Shown here one piece after another: positions 11,632 to 21,755 of a DNA stretch of 64,000 bases; the first letter of the stretch is position 1, and the number at the start of each line of letters is the position of its first letter. The notes beneath the pieces were generated by a model, which was given only the letters and a program-made list of their open reading frames with translations, was not told where the DNA came from and did not search any database. Where the stretch lies: contig NZ_JAFKCZ010000009.1 in the NCBI RefSeq assembly GCF_017255185.1, positions 186,001 through 250,000 on the forward strand. Reading direction: 5' to 3'. The DNA comes from Parahaliea mediterranea (GTDB taxonomy: Bacteria > Pseudomonadota > Gammaproteobacteria > Pseudomonadales > Halieaceae). The translations under genes and the position numbers were made by a program.

Positions 11632-12810
11632 ATGGACGGCAGCAGCATCACATTCTCGTTTTTTCTCATTTTCACTGGCGCCGCGATCTTCGCGTCCATC
11701 GCCCTGTATACCCGCCAGCCGCTGATTATCGCCTATATCGCCCTGGGCGCCGCCATCGGCCCCTCGGGGCTGAGCCTGGTTACCGACCTCAAGCTGCTCA
11801 GCGATGTGGGCCATGTGGGAATCATTTTCCTGCTGTTCCTGCTGGGGCTGGACATGCAGCCCAGCGCCCTGGTGTCGACCCTGCGCAAGTCGACGGTGGT
11901 TGGCCTGGCAAGCTCGGGGATCTTTACCCTGATGGGCTTTGGCGTGGCCTGGCTGTTCGGTTTTAGCCTGCTGGAGTCGCTGGTCATCGGCGCGGCGATG
12001 ATGTTTTCCTCGACCATTATCGGCATCAAGCTGCTGCCCACCACCATCCTGCACCACCGCCATATCGGCGAGCTGATGATCGGCCTGCTGCTGTTGCAGG
12101 ACTTGCTGGCGATCATTGTGCTGATGCTGCTGAACACCGCTGGCGGCGAAGCGGACCCGGAGGCGATGGGCCTGGAGATCGCGCTGCCCTTCCTCGCCCT
12201 GCCGCTGCTCGGTGCGGCGGCCTGGCTGGTGGTCCGCTACGCGCTGCTGCCGCTGATCACGCGCTTTGATCGCTTCCACGAGTACATTTTCCTGGTGGCG
12301 CTGGGCTGGTGCCTGGGCGTGGCCGAGACCGCGGAGGTGATCGGGCTGTCGGCGGAGATCGGGGCGTTTATCGCGGGTATTTCCATCGCGACAAGCCCGA
12401 TTTCGCAGTACATCGCGGTGAACCTGAAGCCGCTGCGGGATTTCTTCCTGATCCTGTTTTTCTTCTCGGTGGGCGCGCGCTTTGAGCTGGCGCTGCTGGG
12501 GAGCGTGCTGCTACCGGCGCTGATCCTGTCGGCGCTGGTGCTGGCGGTAAAACCGGTGGTCTACCGCTATCTGTTGAAGGGCATGAGCGAGAAACGCGTG
12601 CTGGCCTGGGACCTGGGTTTCCGCCTGGGGCAAGCCAGTGAATTCTCGCTGCTGATTGCCTATGTGGCGATCGCCAATTCACTGATCTCCCAGTCGGCCT
12701 CGCTGCTGATCCAGGCAACGACGATTATTACGCTGCTGGCGTCTTCCTATATCGTGGTGCTGAACTATCCGACGCCGATTGCGATTTCCGATCGCTTGCG
12801 GCGGGATTGA
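11632..12810 (+). CDS. CPA2-family cation:proton antiporter
   Basis: A 392-residue integral inner-membrane protein with about 12 hydrophobic segments. It resembles the membrane half of KefB/KefC and RosB (YIALGAAIGPSGL, GIIFLLFLLGLDMQP, GAAMMFSSTIIGIKLLP, LGFRLGQASEFSLLIAY). It likely exchanges K+ or Na+ for protons. The C-terminal TrkA-N nucleotide-binding domain of KefB/KefC is absent. The ATG at 11632 is preferred because the hydrophobic region begins soon after; TTG at 11605 is a weaker alternative. It has no operon partner and is followed by a short tandem repeat. Confidence 0.87.
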   Translation: MDGSSITFSFFLIFTGAAIFASIALYTRQPLIIAYIALGAAIGPSGLSLVTDLKLLSDVGHVGIIFLLFLLGLDMQPSALVSTLRKSTVVGLASSGIFTLMGFGVAWLFGFSLLESLVIGAAMMFSSTIIGIKLLPTTILHHRHIGELMIGLLLLQDLLAIIVLMLLNTAGGEADPEAMGLEIALPFLALPLLGAAAWLVVRYALLPLITRFDRFHEYIFLVALGWCLGVAETAEVIGLSAEIGAFIAGISIATSPISQYIAVNLKPLRDFFLILFFFSVGARFELALLGSVLLPALILSALVLAVKPVVYRYLLKGMSEKRVLAWDLGFRLGQASEFSLLIAYVAIANSLISQSASLLIQATTIITLLASSYIVVLNYPTPIAISDRLRRD

Positions 12811-12816
12811 TCCAGG

Positions 12817-12870
12817 CCGGGACGCGGGTGAGGCGCAAAACAGCCGGGACGCGGGCGAGGCGCAAAACAG
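12817..12870. repeat. 27-bp tandem duplication
   Basis: Two adjacent 27-base units starting CCGGGACGCGGG and ending CGCAAAACAG differ at one base. They lie between the antiporter stop and the AraC-type gene. No binding-site family is recognised; this could be a regulator site or simple slippage. Confidence 0.75.
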
Positions 12871-13008
12871 CCGGCCCGCGCCCGCAACAACCCGGCACCG
12901 CAAGCGCAAACCACCTCGCCTGCGCCAACCGTAACGCTGCTGTCACAGTTTGCCAATATCGTGGCAACCTCCGGCAACGGAACCCGACGAGCAGCCGAGC
13001 GCGAGGAT

Positions 13009-13980
13009 ATGTTTGCAGTCTACGACACGGCGTCACTCGACGTGGCGGACCGCCAGGATTACTGGTTGGACTTCCTTCGGGAGCTCTATCCGCCGTGTGA
13101 GATCAGCTTTAGCTCAAAGCGCGACTTTCGCTGCCGGGCGGAAACCAATACGATCAAAGCAATACAGCTTGCCGTGGGCGCAGGGGAAGCCCATGCGGTT
13201 GCAAACCGCAGCCAATCGAGCGTCTTGCCGGACGGACTTACACTCAACCTCAGTATTGCGGGAACGACCTGCATTGAGCAGAACGGCCAACGGTTTCGAC
13301 TGAAACCCTACGAGTTCGTTCTGCTCGACCAGCGCCGGCCGTATCTGATCCGTCATGAAAATGACTACCAGATGATGACGCTACAGATACCGAGGCAATT
13401 ACTGGTATCGCGGCTGACGAACCCCGGAATGGCCCTGGGAAACACATTCTGCGCCGGCCGCGGCCACGGTCTCGTGGCGGCGCGTTTTCTCGCCAGCCTC
13501 GGCGATTCGATTCGGGAGCTCACCGCGGAAGATGACCGCTTGCTGGAAGACTCCATCATCACCATCGTGGCCAACGCCATCAATGCGCTGGGGAGTCCCG
13601 ACCGAAAACGCAAGCGCCACGCCGATGATCTGAGACAGGCCAAGGCGGTGATCGAGCGGCACTTTCATGAGCCAGGCTTTGGCAGGACCGACGTGGCAGA
13701 TGCATCGCGCCTGCCGGTTCGGGAACTCAACCGCCTGTTTGCTGCGGAAGGTACGTCCATCAGCCGCCACATCAAGTCCTGCCGGCTTCGTCACGCGGCC
13801 AGGCTGTTGACCACGCCCGGGCTCGAAGGCTTGTCAATCACCGAGGTGGCCTACCGAAGCGGATTCAACGACATCTCGCATTTCTGCCAGTCCTTTCGGG
13901 GCATGCACGGCATGTCTCCGAACGAATTTCGACGCAAACATCCTGGCGACCGGGCGACAACCGCAATTGTTAAAGTTTGA
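13009..13980 (+). CDS. AraC-family transcriptional regulator
   Basis: A 323-residue regulator. The N-terminal half resembles the AraC-binding-like sensor (SLDVADRQDYWLDFL near the start, then FRLKPYEFVLLDQRRPY). The C-terminal ~100 residues carry two helix-turn-helices: DVADASRLPVRELNRLFA and ITEVAYRSGFNDISHFCQSF, followed by GMSPNEFRR. The ATG at 13009 is preferred because the sensor homology begins there; GTG at 12961 extends it by 16 residues. It lies 140 bases upstream of, and in the same direction as, a TonB receptor, so it is probably its activator; the inducer is unknown. Confidence 0.88.
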   Translation: MFAVYDTASLDVADRQDYWLDFLRELYPPCEISFSSKRDFRCRAETNTIKAIQLAVGAGEAHAVANRSQSSVLPDGLTLNLSIAGTTCIEQNGQRFRLKPYEFVLLDQRRPYLIRHENDYQMMTLQIPRQLLVSRLTNPGMALGNTFCAGRGHGLVAARFLASLGDSIRELTAEDDRLLEDSIITIVANAINALGSPDRKRKRHADDLRQAKAVIERHFHEPGFGRTDVADASRLPVRELNRLFAAEGTSISRHIKSCRLRHAARLLTTPGLEGLSITEVAYRSGFNDISHFCQSFRGMHGMSPNEFRRKHPGDRATTAIVKV

Positions 13981-14120
13981 TTGCAGTAGCGCGCCCATCG
14001 GTCACGTCGATTAAGCCCAAATCCCCAAGAATTGACGCCAGGCATCGGATTAAATGCCCGGCTTGGGGCTGGCCCCGAATCATCCATTCGAGATTACATC
14101 CATTTTGTGGGGATAGAATC

Positions 14121-16358
14121 ATGTTTCGTTATGACAGCACTGCGCCGACAACACTCAGCCTGTTTATGCTGGCCTGCGCGCTGGAATCGCCCAATGCCGT
14201 TGCGCAGGGCTTGATGGAGGAGGTTGTCGTGACCGCCCAGAAACGGGAGGAAAGCATCCAGGATGTTTCCCTGTCGGTCGCGCGACTGGCCGGCGAATCG
14301 CTGGACAGCAAATTCACCGGCGGTGACACGGTACTGGCGCTCGCCGGGGCGGTTCCGGGATTGTATGCCGAATCCTCGGGAGGTCGAACAGCGCCCAGGT
14401 TCTACATGCGCGGACTGGGTAATCCGGATTTCAATCCGGCCGCTTCCCAACCCGTCTCTGTGGTCATGGACGAAGTCCCGATGGAGAAATCCACGTTCAA
14501 GAGTTTTCCGGTCTTCGACGTGCAATCCATCGAGGTTATACGCGGCCCCCAGGGAACCCTGTACGGCCGCAATACCACCGCGGGCATCATCAAGTTCGAC
14601 AGCAACAAGCCCACCGATGACCTCGAAGGTTATGTGCGCACGAGTGTCGGGAACCTCGGCACCTTCAACTTCGAAGGCGCCATGGGCGGCAGCCTGATCG
14701 ACAACGTATTGTCCGGTCGCATATCGGTACTCAGCCAGAACCGCTCGAACTGGATAGACAATACCTTCACCGGGAAGCGCGACGCCATCGGCGGTTTTGA
14801 CGAGCGGGCGGGACGGGCACAGCTCCTGTGGACGCCCACGGACCGCTTCAGCGCGCTGTTACTTCACCAGCGGCGGGACCTGGGGGGCAACACGTCATCC
14901 GCCTTCAGGGCCAACATCCTCAGCACCGGCAGCAACGACCTGAACGGACATTTCGACCGCGACAAGGTCAACTACGATGGTGGCGACAATCAGCGCGCCG
15001 AAGCCGATGGCAGCGGCACCAACCTGACCCTCACCTGGGACCGCGACGGCTATACGCTGACATCGATTACCTCCCACCAGGAAGCAACGCGCTTCTCCCG
15101 GAGCGATGTGGATGGCGGCGTGTGCAACTTCTGCGGCGACCCGAGCGGCCCCGGCAACATCCCCTTTCCGGTGGACACCGCCAGCGACAGTGATCTTGAG
15201 CAGCTGTCCCAGGAACTGCGTTTCACCAGTCTCCTCGACGGGCCGCTCAACTACCAGGCGGGCTTTTTCTACTTTGAGGACGAACTGAACTTCGTCGACC
15301 TCAATAGCGCGGAGCCGGCGGCGCCAACGGACAGTATCGGAGTGCGCTCATCAACGTTTATCGAGAACACGACCTGGGCGGTGTTCGCCCAGGCGGACTA
15401 CGACCTTACGGACGCCCTGGTGCTGACCGCTGGAATACGCTACACCGACGACGAAAAAACCGCCCGGTACGCCGCACCGCCCTCTTCCAGCCACTTCGAT
15501 CTGGCCCGGTCCCTGGCGCCGGTAAAACTGGGCGACAACGACACAAGCCTGGAAGCCTCGCTCGCCTACCAGATCAGCGATGCCTCCCAGGTGTACGGGC
15601 GCATAGCCAGCGGATTTCGCGCCCCCACCATTCAAACCACGCTCAATGCCGATCCGGATCTCACAACGGCGGACTCCGAGACCATTCTCTCCTATGAACT
15701 CGGTTACAAAGCGGAGTTGGCTGACAAGGTTCGCCTCAACTCCGCGGTTTTCTATTACGTCGTGGACGACCTGCAGCTCACCGCTGTTGGGGGGGAATCC
15801 AACTCAGTGCGCTTGCTCAATGCAGAGGAAGGGGTTGGTTACGGCATTGAGCTGGATGTCTCTTACTTTGCGACAGAAAGCCTGCTGATAAGCGGCGGAT
15901 TTGGCTATAACAAAACAGAGTATCGGGATGACGGCCTGGCGACAGAACCCTGTGGTTCGGGAATGTGCACGGTGCTGGATCCCATCGACGCCAATGGCAA
16001 CGCGGTTATCGATGGCAACCCGTTTCTGCACGCGCCGAAATGGAATCTGAACTTCGAGGTGTCTTATACCCATCCGCTTGCGAACGGCGATGAGCTGTTT
16101 GTCTATACGGACTGGAAAGTCAAAGGAGAAACCAACGACTTCCTTTACGAGAGTACCGAGTACATCACGGACACCCAGTTCGAGGGCGGCCTGCGCCTGG
16201 GCTACCGCGGCCTGGGGGCGGGATACGAGATTGCGCTGTTCTCTCGCAATATTACCGACGAAGCCAATGTGACGGGGGGCATCGACTTCAATAACCTGAC
16301 CGCCTATGTCAACGAACCGCGCATCTGGGGCCTCGAAGCGTCCTACCGCTTCCAATAA
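14121..16358 (+). CDS. TonB-dependent outer-membrane receptor
   Basis: A 745-residue receptor with a signal peptide (hydrophobic LSLFMLACAL, predicted cleavage after AVA/Q near residue 28). A TonB box-like EEVVVTAQKREE follows at once, then a plug domain with VFDVQSIEVIRGPQGTLYG and a long beta-barrel ending in an aromatic-rich strand (SYRFQ). ATG at 14121 has GGGGA seven bases ahead. The frame is open further upstream, but that part lacks a signal peptide. It probably imports a siderophore or another large ligand across the outer membrane using TonB-ExbBD energy. The neighbouring AraC regulator and convergent PhoD suggest an inducible scavenging function; the substrate is not readable from sequence. 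Confidence 0.9.
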   Translation: MFRYDSTAPTTLSLFMLACALESPNAVAQGLMEEVVVTAQKREESIQDVSLSVARLAGESLDSKFTGGDTVLALAGAVPGLYAESSGGRTAPRFYMRGLGNPDFNPAASQPVSVVMDEVPMEKSTFKSFPVFDVQSIEVIRGPQGTLYGRNTTAGIIKFDSNKPTDDLEGYVRTSVGNLGTFNFEGAMGGSLIDNVLSGRISVLSQNRSNWIDNTFTGKRDAIGGFDERAGRAQLLWTPTDRFSALLLHQRRDLGGNTSSAFRANILSTGSNDLNGHFDRDKVNYDGGDNQRAEADGSGTNLTLTWDRDGYTLTSITSHQEATRFSRSDVDGGVCNFCGDPSGPGNIPFPVDTASDSDLEQLSQELRFTSLLDGPLNYQAGFFYFEDELNFVDLNSAEPAAPTDSIGVRSSTFIENTTWAVFAQADYDLTDALVLTAGIRYTDDEKTARYAAPPSSSHFDLARSLAPVKLGDNDTSLEASLAYQISDASQVYGRIASGFRAPTIQTTLNADPDLTTADSETILSYELGYKAELADKVRLNSAVFYYVVDDLQLTAVGGESNSVRLLNAEEGVGYGIELDVSYFATESLLISGGFGYNKTEYRDDGLATEPCGSGMCTVLDPIDANGNAVIDGNPFLHAPKWNLNFEVSYTHPLANGDELFVYTDWKVKGETNDFLYESTEYITDTQFEGGLRLGYRGLGAGYEIALFSRNITDEANVTGGIDFNNLTAYVNEPRIWGLEASYRFQ

Positions 16359-16361
16359 CGC

Positions 16362-17957
16362 TCAAGCCACCCGGTGGACCCTGGGGCCCGTATGGGAACC
16401 GGAGTCCACCGCCCGGTGGGGCATTTTGAAACGGGCAACCGTCCTGGCCGCCCCCCTCTCCCTCACCGTGCAGTCAACTGCCACGCAACTGGCTTCCAGC
16501 ATCTCCGCCGACAGGTGGAACCGCACGTATCCGCGGTCTTCGACATTCAGGTATTGCACCTGCGGATTTGCCTGCAGTGACTGACGCATCAGGTCGGGAT
16601 TACCGGGGTAGCCCGAGGTGAGGCCCGTCGTGGCAAACTCCGCAGGCGCCGCGCGGCGGCTTTCGAGCCCGGGAATCCGCACCTGGTTTACCCAGAACGA
16701 GTGCCAGTCACCCGAGAGGAAAACGGGATTGGATACATTCGTTGACTCGATGTGCGACAGAATGGCTTTACGTTCTTCGGGATAACCGTCCCAGCCGTAG
16801 AGAAAGTGCGCCCCGCCCGGCGGCTTGAAATCATAGGGTGTCATCACGCAGGGCGTCACCATAAAATTCCACCTGCAGGCCGAACCCGCCAGCGCGTCCA
16901 GCAGCCAGGACCGCTGACGCTCTCCGAGCATGGTGCGCCCGGGCCGGTGATTGAGGTCGCACCGGGGTTTAATCGAGGTGTTATAGGCGCCGTCGATGGC
17001 CGGCGCCTCACCCGCGCCGCACACGCCCTGAGGGTCCTTGTACTGCCGGGTGTCGAGAAACACAAAGCGGGCAAGGTCGCCGAGGTCGAGAACAAAATGC
17101 CGTTTGAAGCCCTCCTCAAACAGCACGGGCGCCCCTGACAGCCGCACCGGCATGTGCTCATAATAGGCCTGGAACGCCGCCTGCTTACGGGCCTTTGGCG
17201 CCGTGGAATCCTCGATGCCATCGTGGTTGTCCAGCAGGCCGATCCAGGGGTGGGCGGCATGGGCCCGCTGCAGCTCGGTCTGCAGCTTGTACTGGCTGTG
17301 AAGTTCACGAAAATCCGCCAGGGATCGGGGATGGCCGACAACGTGCCGGCGTAGATAGCCGGGCTCGCCCCACACCGCGCCGGGTTTGTGCGGCCAGTCG
17401 TAAATATAATCGCCCAGGTGAATGACCAAATCGAGCTCATCTGACGCGATGTGCTCATAGGCGTGGAAATATCCCTGGGTATAGTCCTGGCAACTTACCG
17501 TTGCGAAGCGCAAGGCCGTATCCGGATCGCCCGCGCGCGGTGCCGGCAAGGTTTTGGTGCGGCCCGTCGCGCTGGTAAAACCCCCGGCGATAAAGCGGTA
17601 ATAGTAGCGGGTTCCGGGCGCAAGACCGTCGACTTCCACGTGAACACTGTGGGCCAGTTGCCGGGCCGCCACCGCGATGCCCGAGGCCTTCAGCCGCCGA
17701 AAGTCCTTGTCATGTGCGAGCTGCCACTGCACCTGGAAGTCGGCATCGCGAAGTTGCGGGCCGCCAGCCAACTCCGGCGCAAGCCGCGTCCACAGTACCA
17801 CCCCGTCCGCAAGCGGATCGCCCGAGGCAACGCCCAGCGTGAAGGGATCGGGGTAGTCCGCGGCATAGGGCGTCGCTGCGCGTGCCAGCGAGGACAAACC
17901 GAGACAGGCGGCATACTTGACCAGGTCTCTGCGCGAAACCCCGTGACTAGCGGACAT
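16362..17957 (-). CDS. phoD: PhoD-family alkaline phosphatase/phosphodiesterase, Tat-exported
   Basis: About 531 residues. The twin-arginine signal SRRDLVKYAACLGLSSLARA predicts folded export to the periplasm. A PhoD N-terminal fibronectin-like domain (FTLGVASGDPLADGVVLWTR) precedes the metallophosphatase core: RFATVSCQDYTQGYFHAY, HLGDYIYDW, LLDNHDGIED and LSGDWHSFW supply the metal ligands (Fe/Ca type in studied PhoD). Start choice is uncertain: ATG at 17957 puts the RR motif near the N-terminus, while ATG at 17999 adds 14 residues; neither has a strong Shine-Dalgarno. Its stop lies three bases from the TonB-receptor stop, tail to tail. Confidence 0.88.
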   Translation of the reverse strand: MSASHGVSRRDLVKYAACLGLSSLARAATPYAADYPDPFTLGVASGDPLADGVVLWTRLAPELAGGPQLRDADFQVQWQLAHDKDFRRLKASGIAVAARQLAHSVHVEVDGLAPGTRYYYRFIAGGFTSATGRTKTLPAPRAGDPDTALRFATVSCQDYTQGYFHAYEHIASDELDLVIHLGDYIYDWPHKPGAVWGEPGYLRRHVVGHPRSLADFRELHSQYKLQTELQRAHAAHPWIGLLDNHDGIEDSTAPKARKQAAFQAYYEHMPVRLSGAPVLFEEGFKRHFVLDLGDLARFVFLDTRQYKDPQGVCGAGEAPAIDGAYNTSIKPRCDLNHRPGRTMLGERQRSWLLDALAGSACRWNFMVTPCVMTPYDFKPPGGAHFLYGWDGYPEERKAILSHIESTNVSNPVFLSGDWHSFWVNQVRIPGLESRRAAPAEFATTGLTSGYPGNPDLMRQSLQANPQVQYLNVEDRGYVRFHLSAEMLEASCVAVDCTVRERGAARTVARFKMPHRAVDSGSHTGPRVHRVA

Positions 17958-18080
17958 CCAGGACACTACAACGTATGACTCAAATGCCGATTTTCTCATA
18001 CCGCGCACGGGAAAATAAGCAAAAAACGTGGGCGAAGTGCGGCCTCCGGCACATGGAGCTGCGCCCGCGGAACACCCACA

Positions 18081-18107
18081 AAAAAGCCGGCGCAAGGCCG
18101 GCTTTTT
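18081..18107 (-). terminator. Intrinsic terminator after etfBA
   Basis: An 11-bp perfect stem (AAAAAGCCGGC with GCCGGCTTTTT) around a 5-base loop, 23 bases past the etfA stop, with a U-tract on the minus-strand transcript. Its symmetry could also stop readthrough from the plus strand. Confidence 0.85.
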
Positions 18108-18129
18108 CGCGACTTGGATGAAAGCCCTG

Positions 18130-19059
18130 TTACAGCTTGGCTTCCAATTCCGGCAGTGCGTCGAACAGGTCGGCGACCAGGCCGTAGTCCGCCACCTGGA
18201 AGATCGGTGCGTCCTCGTCCTTGTTGATCGCCACAATCACCTTCGAGTCCTTCATGCCCGCCAGGTGCTGGATCGCGCCGGAGATGCCCACCGCGATGTA
18301 CAGGTCCGGGGCCACGATCTTGCCGGTCTGGCCGACCTGCATATCGTTGGGCACGAAGCCCGCATCGACCGCCGCGCGGGACGCGCCGATGGCCGCGCCC
18401 AGCTTGTCGGCGATGCCATCCAGCAGCTTGAAGTTGTCGCCGTTTTGCATGCCGCGGCCACCGGAAATCACCACCGGAGCGGCGGTCAGTTCGGGACGGT
18501 CGGACTTGGCCAGTTCCTCTCCCACAAAAGTGGAAATGCCCGCGTCGTGTACCGCGCCCACGGCCTCAACGCTCGCGGAACCGCCTTCTGCGGCGGCGGC
18601 GTCAAAGGCAGTGGTGCGCACGGTGATCACCTTCTTCGCGTCGGAGGTCTGAACCGTCGCGATTACGTTGCCCGCGTAGATCGGGCGCTTGAAGGTGTCG
18701 GCGGACTCCACGCCGATGATGTCCGAGATCTGCGCCACGTCCAGCAGGGCCGCCACGCGAGGCATGGTGTTCTTGCCGTTGCTGGTAGCGGGTGACACAA
18801 CATTGTCGTAGTTGGCGCCAACCTCTGCGATCAGCAGCGCCACGTTTTCCGCCAGCTGATGCTCGTAAGCGGCGTTGTCGGCCACCAGCACCTTGTTGAC
18901 GCCGGCCACGGCTGCTGCTTGCTCGCCGACCGCCGCACAGTTGGCGCCGGCGACCAGGATATCGATGTCCGCACCCAGGGCCTGGGCTGCAGTCACCGCG
19001 TTCAGGGTGGCGCCGCTCAGGGCGCTGTTGTCGTGTTCTGCAATTACCAGTGTGCTCAT
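18130..19059 (-). CDS. etfA: Electron transfer flavoprotein alpha subunit
   Basis: A 309-residue FAD-binding subunit of the ETF heterodimer that collects electrons from acyl-CoA and other flavin dehydrogenases. The C-terminal FAD domain is typical: [15 protein letters not shown], then [42 protein letters not shown] and [20 protein letters not shown]. The start codon overlaps the etfB stop by one base (TGATG), so the pair is translationally coupled. A strong terminator follows. Confidence 0.96.
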   Translation of the reverse strand: MSTLVIAEHDNSALSGATLNAVTAAQALGADIDILVAGANCAAVGEQAAAVAGVNKVLVADNAAYEHQLAENVALLIAEVGANYDNVVSPATSNGKNTMPRVAALLDVAQISDIIGVESADTFKRPIYAGNVIATVQTSDAKKVITVRTTAFDAAAAEGGSASVEAVGAVHDAGISTFVGEELAKSDRPELTAAPVVISGGRGMQNGDNFKLLDGIADKLGAAIGASRAAVDAGFVPNDMQVGQTGKIVAPDLYIAVGISGAIQHLAGMKDSKVIVAINKDEDAPIFQVADYGLVADLFDALPELEAKL

Positions 19060-19808
19060 CAGATTACCTTCGCCTCGTTCTTCAGTTTGTCGACCAGCTG
19101 ATCCACGTCCTCGACCTTGATACCGGCCTGGCGCTCGGCCGGCGGCTCGACCTTCAGTTGGCTCAGATGGGATTTCACTTCCACACCCAGGTCAGCGGGA
19201 GAGTAGACATCCAGCTGTTTCTTCTTGGCCTTCATGATGTTGGGCAGGGAGGCGTAGCGCGGCTCGTTCAGGCGCAGGTCGGTGGTAACGATGGCGGGCA
19301 GTTTCAGCTGCACGGTTTGCAGGCCGCCGTCCACTTCGCGGGTCACGTTGACGGTCTCGCCGTCGATCTTGACTTCGGACGCGAAGGTGCCCTGGGCCAT
19401 ATTGGTCAGCGCGCCCAGCATCTGGCCAGTCTGGTTGTTGTCGCCATCGATGGACTGCTTGCCCAGGATGACCAGCTGCGGCTGTTCCTTCTCGACCACG
19501 CCCTTGAGCAGCTTGGCCACGACCAGCGGCTCCACGCTGCCCTCGGTTTCCACCTGGATGCCGCGGTCGGCGCCCAGCGCCAGCGCGGTGCGGATTTGTT
19601 CCTGGCAGGCTTTTTCGCCCACGGACACGGCAATCACCTCGGTGGCCACACCCGCTTCCTTGAGACGCACGGCCTCTTCCACGGCGATTTCACAGAATGG
19701 GTTGATGGCCATTTTGACGTTGTTCAAATCAACATCACTGCCATCGCCTTTGGCGCGAACCTTGACGTTGTAGTCAACAACGCGCTTAACAGCAACAAGA
19801 ACCTTCAT
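19059..19808 (-). CDS. etfB: Electron transfer flavoprotein beta subunit
   Basis: A 249-residue AMP-binding subunit of ETF. The family N-terminus [20 protein letters not shown] is present, as are [16 protein letters not shown], the adenine-nucleotide loop [18 protein letters not shown], and the recognition-loop region [20 protein letters not shown] that contacts partner dehydrogenases. It is first in the etfBA operon and divergent from ETF-QO across a 290-base AT-rich gap (19809-20098), so both halves of the electron relay probably share that control region. No FadR- or PsrA-like operator could be recognised there with confidence. Confidence 0.96.
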   Translation of the reverse strand: MKVLVAVKRVVDYNVKVRAKGDGSDVDLNNVKMAINPFCEIAVEEAVRLKEAGVATEVIAVSVGEKACQEQIRTALALGADRGIQVETEGSVEPLVVAKLLKGVVEKEQPQLVILGKQSIDGDNNQTGQMLGALTNMAQGTFASEVKIDGETVNVTREVDGGLQTVQLKLPAIVTTDLRLNEPRYASLPNIMKAKKKQLDVYSPADLGVEVKSHLSQLKVEPPAERQAGIKVEDVDQLVDKLKNEAKVI

Positions 19809-20098
19809 GGATTCTCCAACAGATCAGAGTGAGCGGTGGGTTTCGGGGCATTGAGACCGGAAAAAATCGGTATAAACAGGAGGCCCCGCGTTATAACGGC
19901 CGAACATCTTGCCGCCAAAGCCGCAGCAGGTCAATAGCCGGGGAGGACACTAAAATTAACCGAATCGGTCATCGCGGCTATATGTACCATTCACCGCGTT
20001 TATGGTTATTAATCTTTAGAAATTATATACTTGCGACCCTTTACAACAGTCGGCAACTGCCGCGCCGGCTGCCACACAAATACAAAGAGGACAGGGTT

Positions 20099-21751
20099 GT
20101 GGAACGAGAAAGCATGGAGTTTGATGTTGTCGTTGTTGGCGCGGGTCCCGCGGGGCTGTCGGCCGCCTGCCGCATCATGCAACTGGCCAAGGAGAAAGAA
20201 CAGGAAATCACGGTTTGCCTGGTGGAAAAAGGCTCCGAGGTCGGCGCTCACACCCTCTCCGGCGCGGTGTTGGAACCCCGCGCCCTGAACGAGCTGTTCC
20301 CCGACTGGAAAGAGCAAGGCGCGCCGCTGGCGACCGAGGTCACCGAGGACCGCTTTTTCTTCTACACCGGCGACAAGAGCGCCATCAAGCTGCCCAACTT
20401 CATGATTCCCAAGCCCACCCACAACGATGGCAATTACATCGTGTCCATGGGCAATGTCTGCCGCTGGCTGGCGGAACAGGCCGAGGGGCTCGGGGTTGAA
20501 GTCTATCCCGGCTTCGCCGCGGCCGAAGTACTCTACCACGAAGACGGCAGCGTCAAGGGCATCGCCACCGGCGACATGGGCATCAGCGCCGGCGGCGAGC
20601 AGAAAGACAGCTATATGCCGGGCATGGAGCTGCACGCCAAATACACGCTGTTTGCCGAAGGCTGTCGCGGCCACCTGGGCAAGCAGTTGATCGACAAATT
20701 CGCCCTGAGCGAGGGCAAGGACCCCCAGCACTACGGCATCGGCCTCAAGGAAATCTGGGAAATTCCCGCGGAGAAACACCAGCCCGGCCTGGTGGTGCAC
20801 GGCCTGGGCTGGCCCCTGAGCGAAACCGGTTCCAGCGGCGGCGCCTTCCTCTACCACGCCGAGAACAACCAGGTGTACCTGGGCCTGATCGCGGACCTTA
20901 ACTACTCCAACCCGCACATGGCCCCCTTCCAGGAATTCCAGCGCTGGAAGCATCACCCGGAGACCCTCAAGTACCTCGAGGGCGGCACCCGCCTGACCTA
21001 CGGCGCCCGCGCGATCGCCAAGGGCGGCCTCAACTCGCTGCCGAAGATGCATTTCCCCGGCGGCCTGCTGATCGGCTGCGACGCCGGCACCCTGAACAGC
21101 GTCAAGATCAAGGGCAACCACACCGCCATGAAGAGCGGCATGCTGGCCGCGGAAGCAGTGGTCGAGGCGCTGGCCCAGGGCGAGTCCGCGCCGCGCGACC
21201 TCGCCGGCTTTGCCACCAAGCTTGAAGGTTCCTGGCTGCACCAGGAGCTGTACAGCACGCGCAACTTCTCCGGCTTCATGCACAAGCTGGGCACCCTGAT
21301 GGGTTCCGCGATGGTGTGGATCGACCAGAATATCTTCGGCGGTAAATTGCCCTTCACCCTGCACGACACCGTGCCGGACTATGCAACGCTGAAACCGGCG
21401 GCCCAGTGCAAAAAGCCAGACTATCCGAAGCCCGATAACACCATCAGCTTCGACCGCCTGTCCTCGGTGTTCCTGTCCAACACCAATCACGAAGAGGACC
21501 AGCCCTGCCACCTGCAGCTCAGGGACCCGAACATTCCCCTGGCCCAAAACCTGCCGATGTACGACGAGCCCGCCCAGCGCTACTGCCCCGCGGGTGTCTA
21601 CGAGATCGTGGAGGACGAAGCCGGCCAGCGCTTCCAGATCAACGCGCAGAACTGCGTGCACTGCAAGACCTGCGACATCAAAGACCCGGCCCAGAACATT
21701 ACCTGGGTAACCCCGGAGGGCTTCGGCGGCCCGAACTACCCCAACATGTAA
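20099..21751 (+). CDS. Electron transfer flavoprotein-ubiquinone oxidoreductase
   Basis: A 550-residue FAD/[4Fe-4S] enzyme at the inner membrane that reoxidises ETF and reduces ubiquinone. The N-terminal Rossmann motif VVVVGAGPAGLSAACR is followed by FAD-domain segments (GSEVGAHTLSGAVLEPRALN). The hydrophobic quinone region and the C-terminal ferredoxin domain have the cluster cysteines in RYCPAGVYE and NCVHCKTCDIKDP. The frame is open to 19829, but GTG at 20099 gives MERESMEFDVVVVG, the usual N-terminus, with AGAGGA eight bases ahead; ATG at 20114 is a fallback. It works with the divergent etfBA products. Confidence 0.95.
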   Translation: MERESMEFDVVVVGAGPAGLSAACRIMQLAKEKEQEITVCLVEKGSEVGAHTLSGAVLEPRALNELFPDWKEQGAPLATEVTEDRFFFYTGDKSAIKLPNFMIPKPTHNDGNYIVSMGNVCRWLAEQAEGLGVEVYPGFAAAEVLYHEDGSVKGIATGDMGISAGGEQKDSYMPGMELHAKYTLFAEGCRGHLGKQLIDKFALSEGKDPQHYGIGLKEIWEIPAEKHQPGLVVHGLGWPLSETGSSGGAFLYHAENNQVYLGLIADLNYSNPHMAPFQEFQRWKHHPETLKYLEGGTRLTYGARAIAKGGLNSLPKMHFPGGLLIGCDAGTLNSVKIKGNHTAMKSGMLAAEAVVEALAQGESAPRDLAGFATKLEGSWLHQELYSTRNFSGFMHKLGTLMGSAMVWIDQNIFGGKLPFTLHDTVPDYATLKPAAQCKKPDYPKPDNTISFDRLSSVFLSNTNHEEDQPCHLQLRDPNIPLAQNLPMYDEPAQRYCPAGVYEIVEDEAGQRFQINAQNCVHCKTCDIKDPAQNITWVTPEGFGGPNYPNM

Positions 21752-21755
21752 ACCC

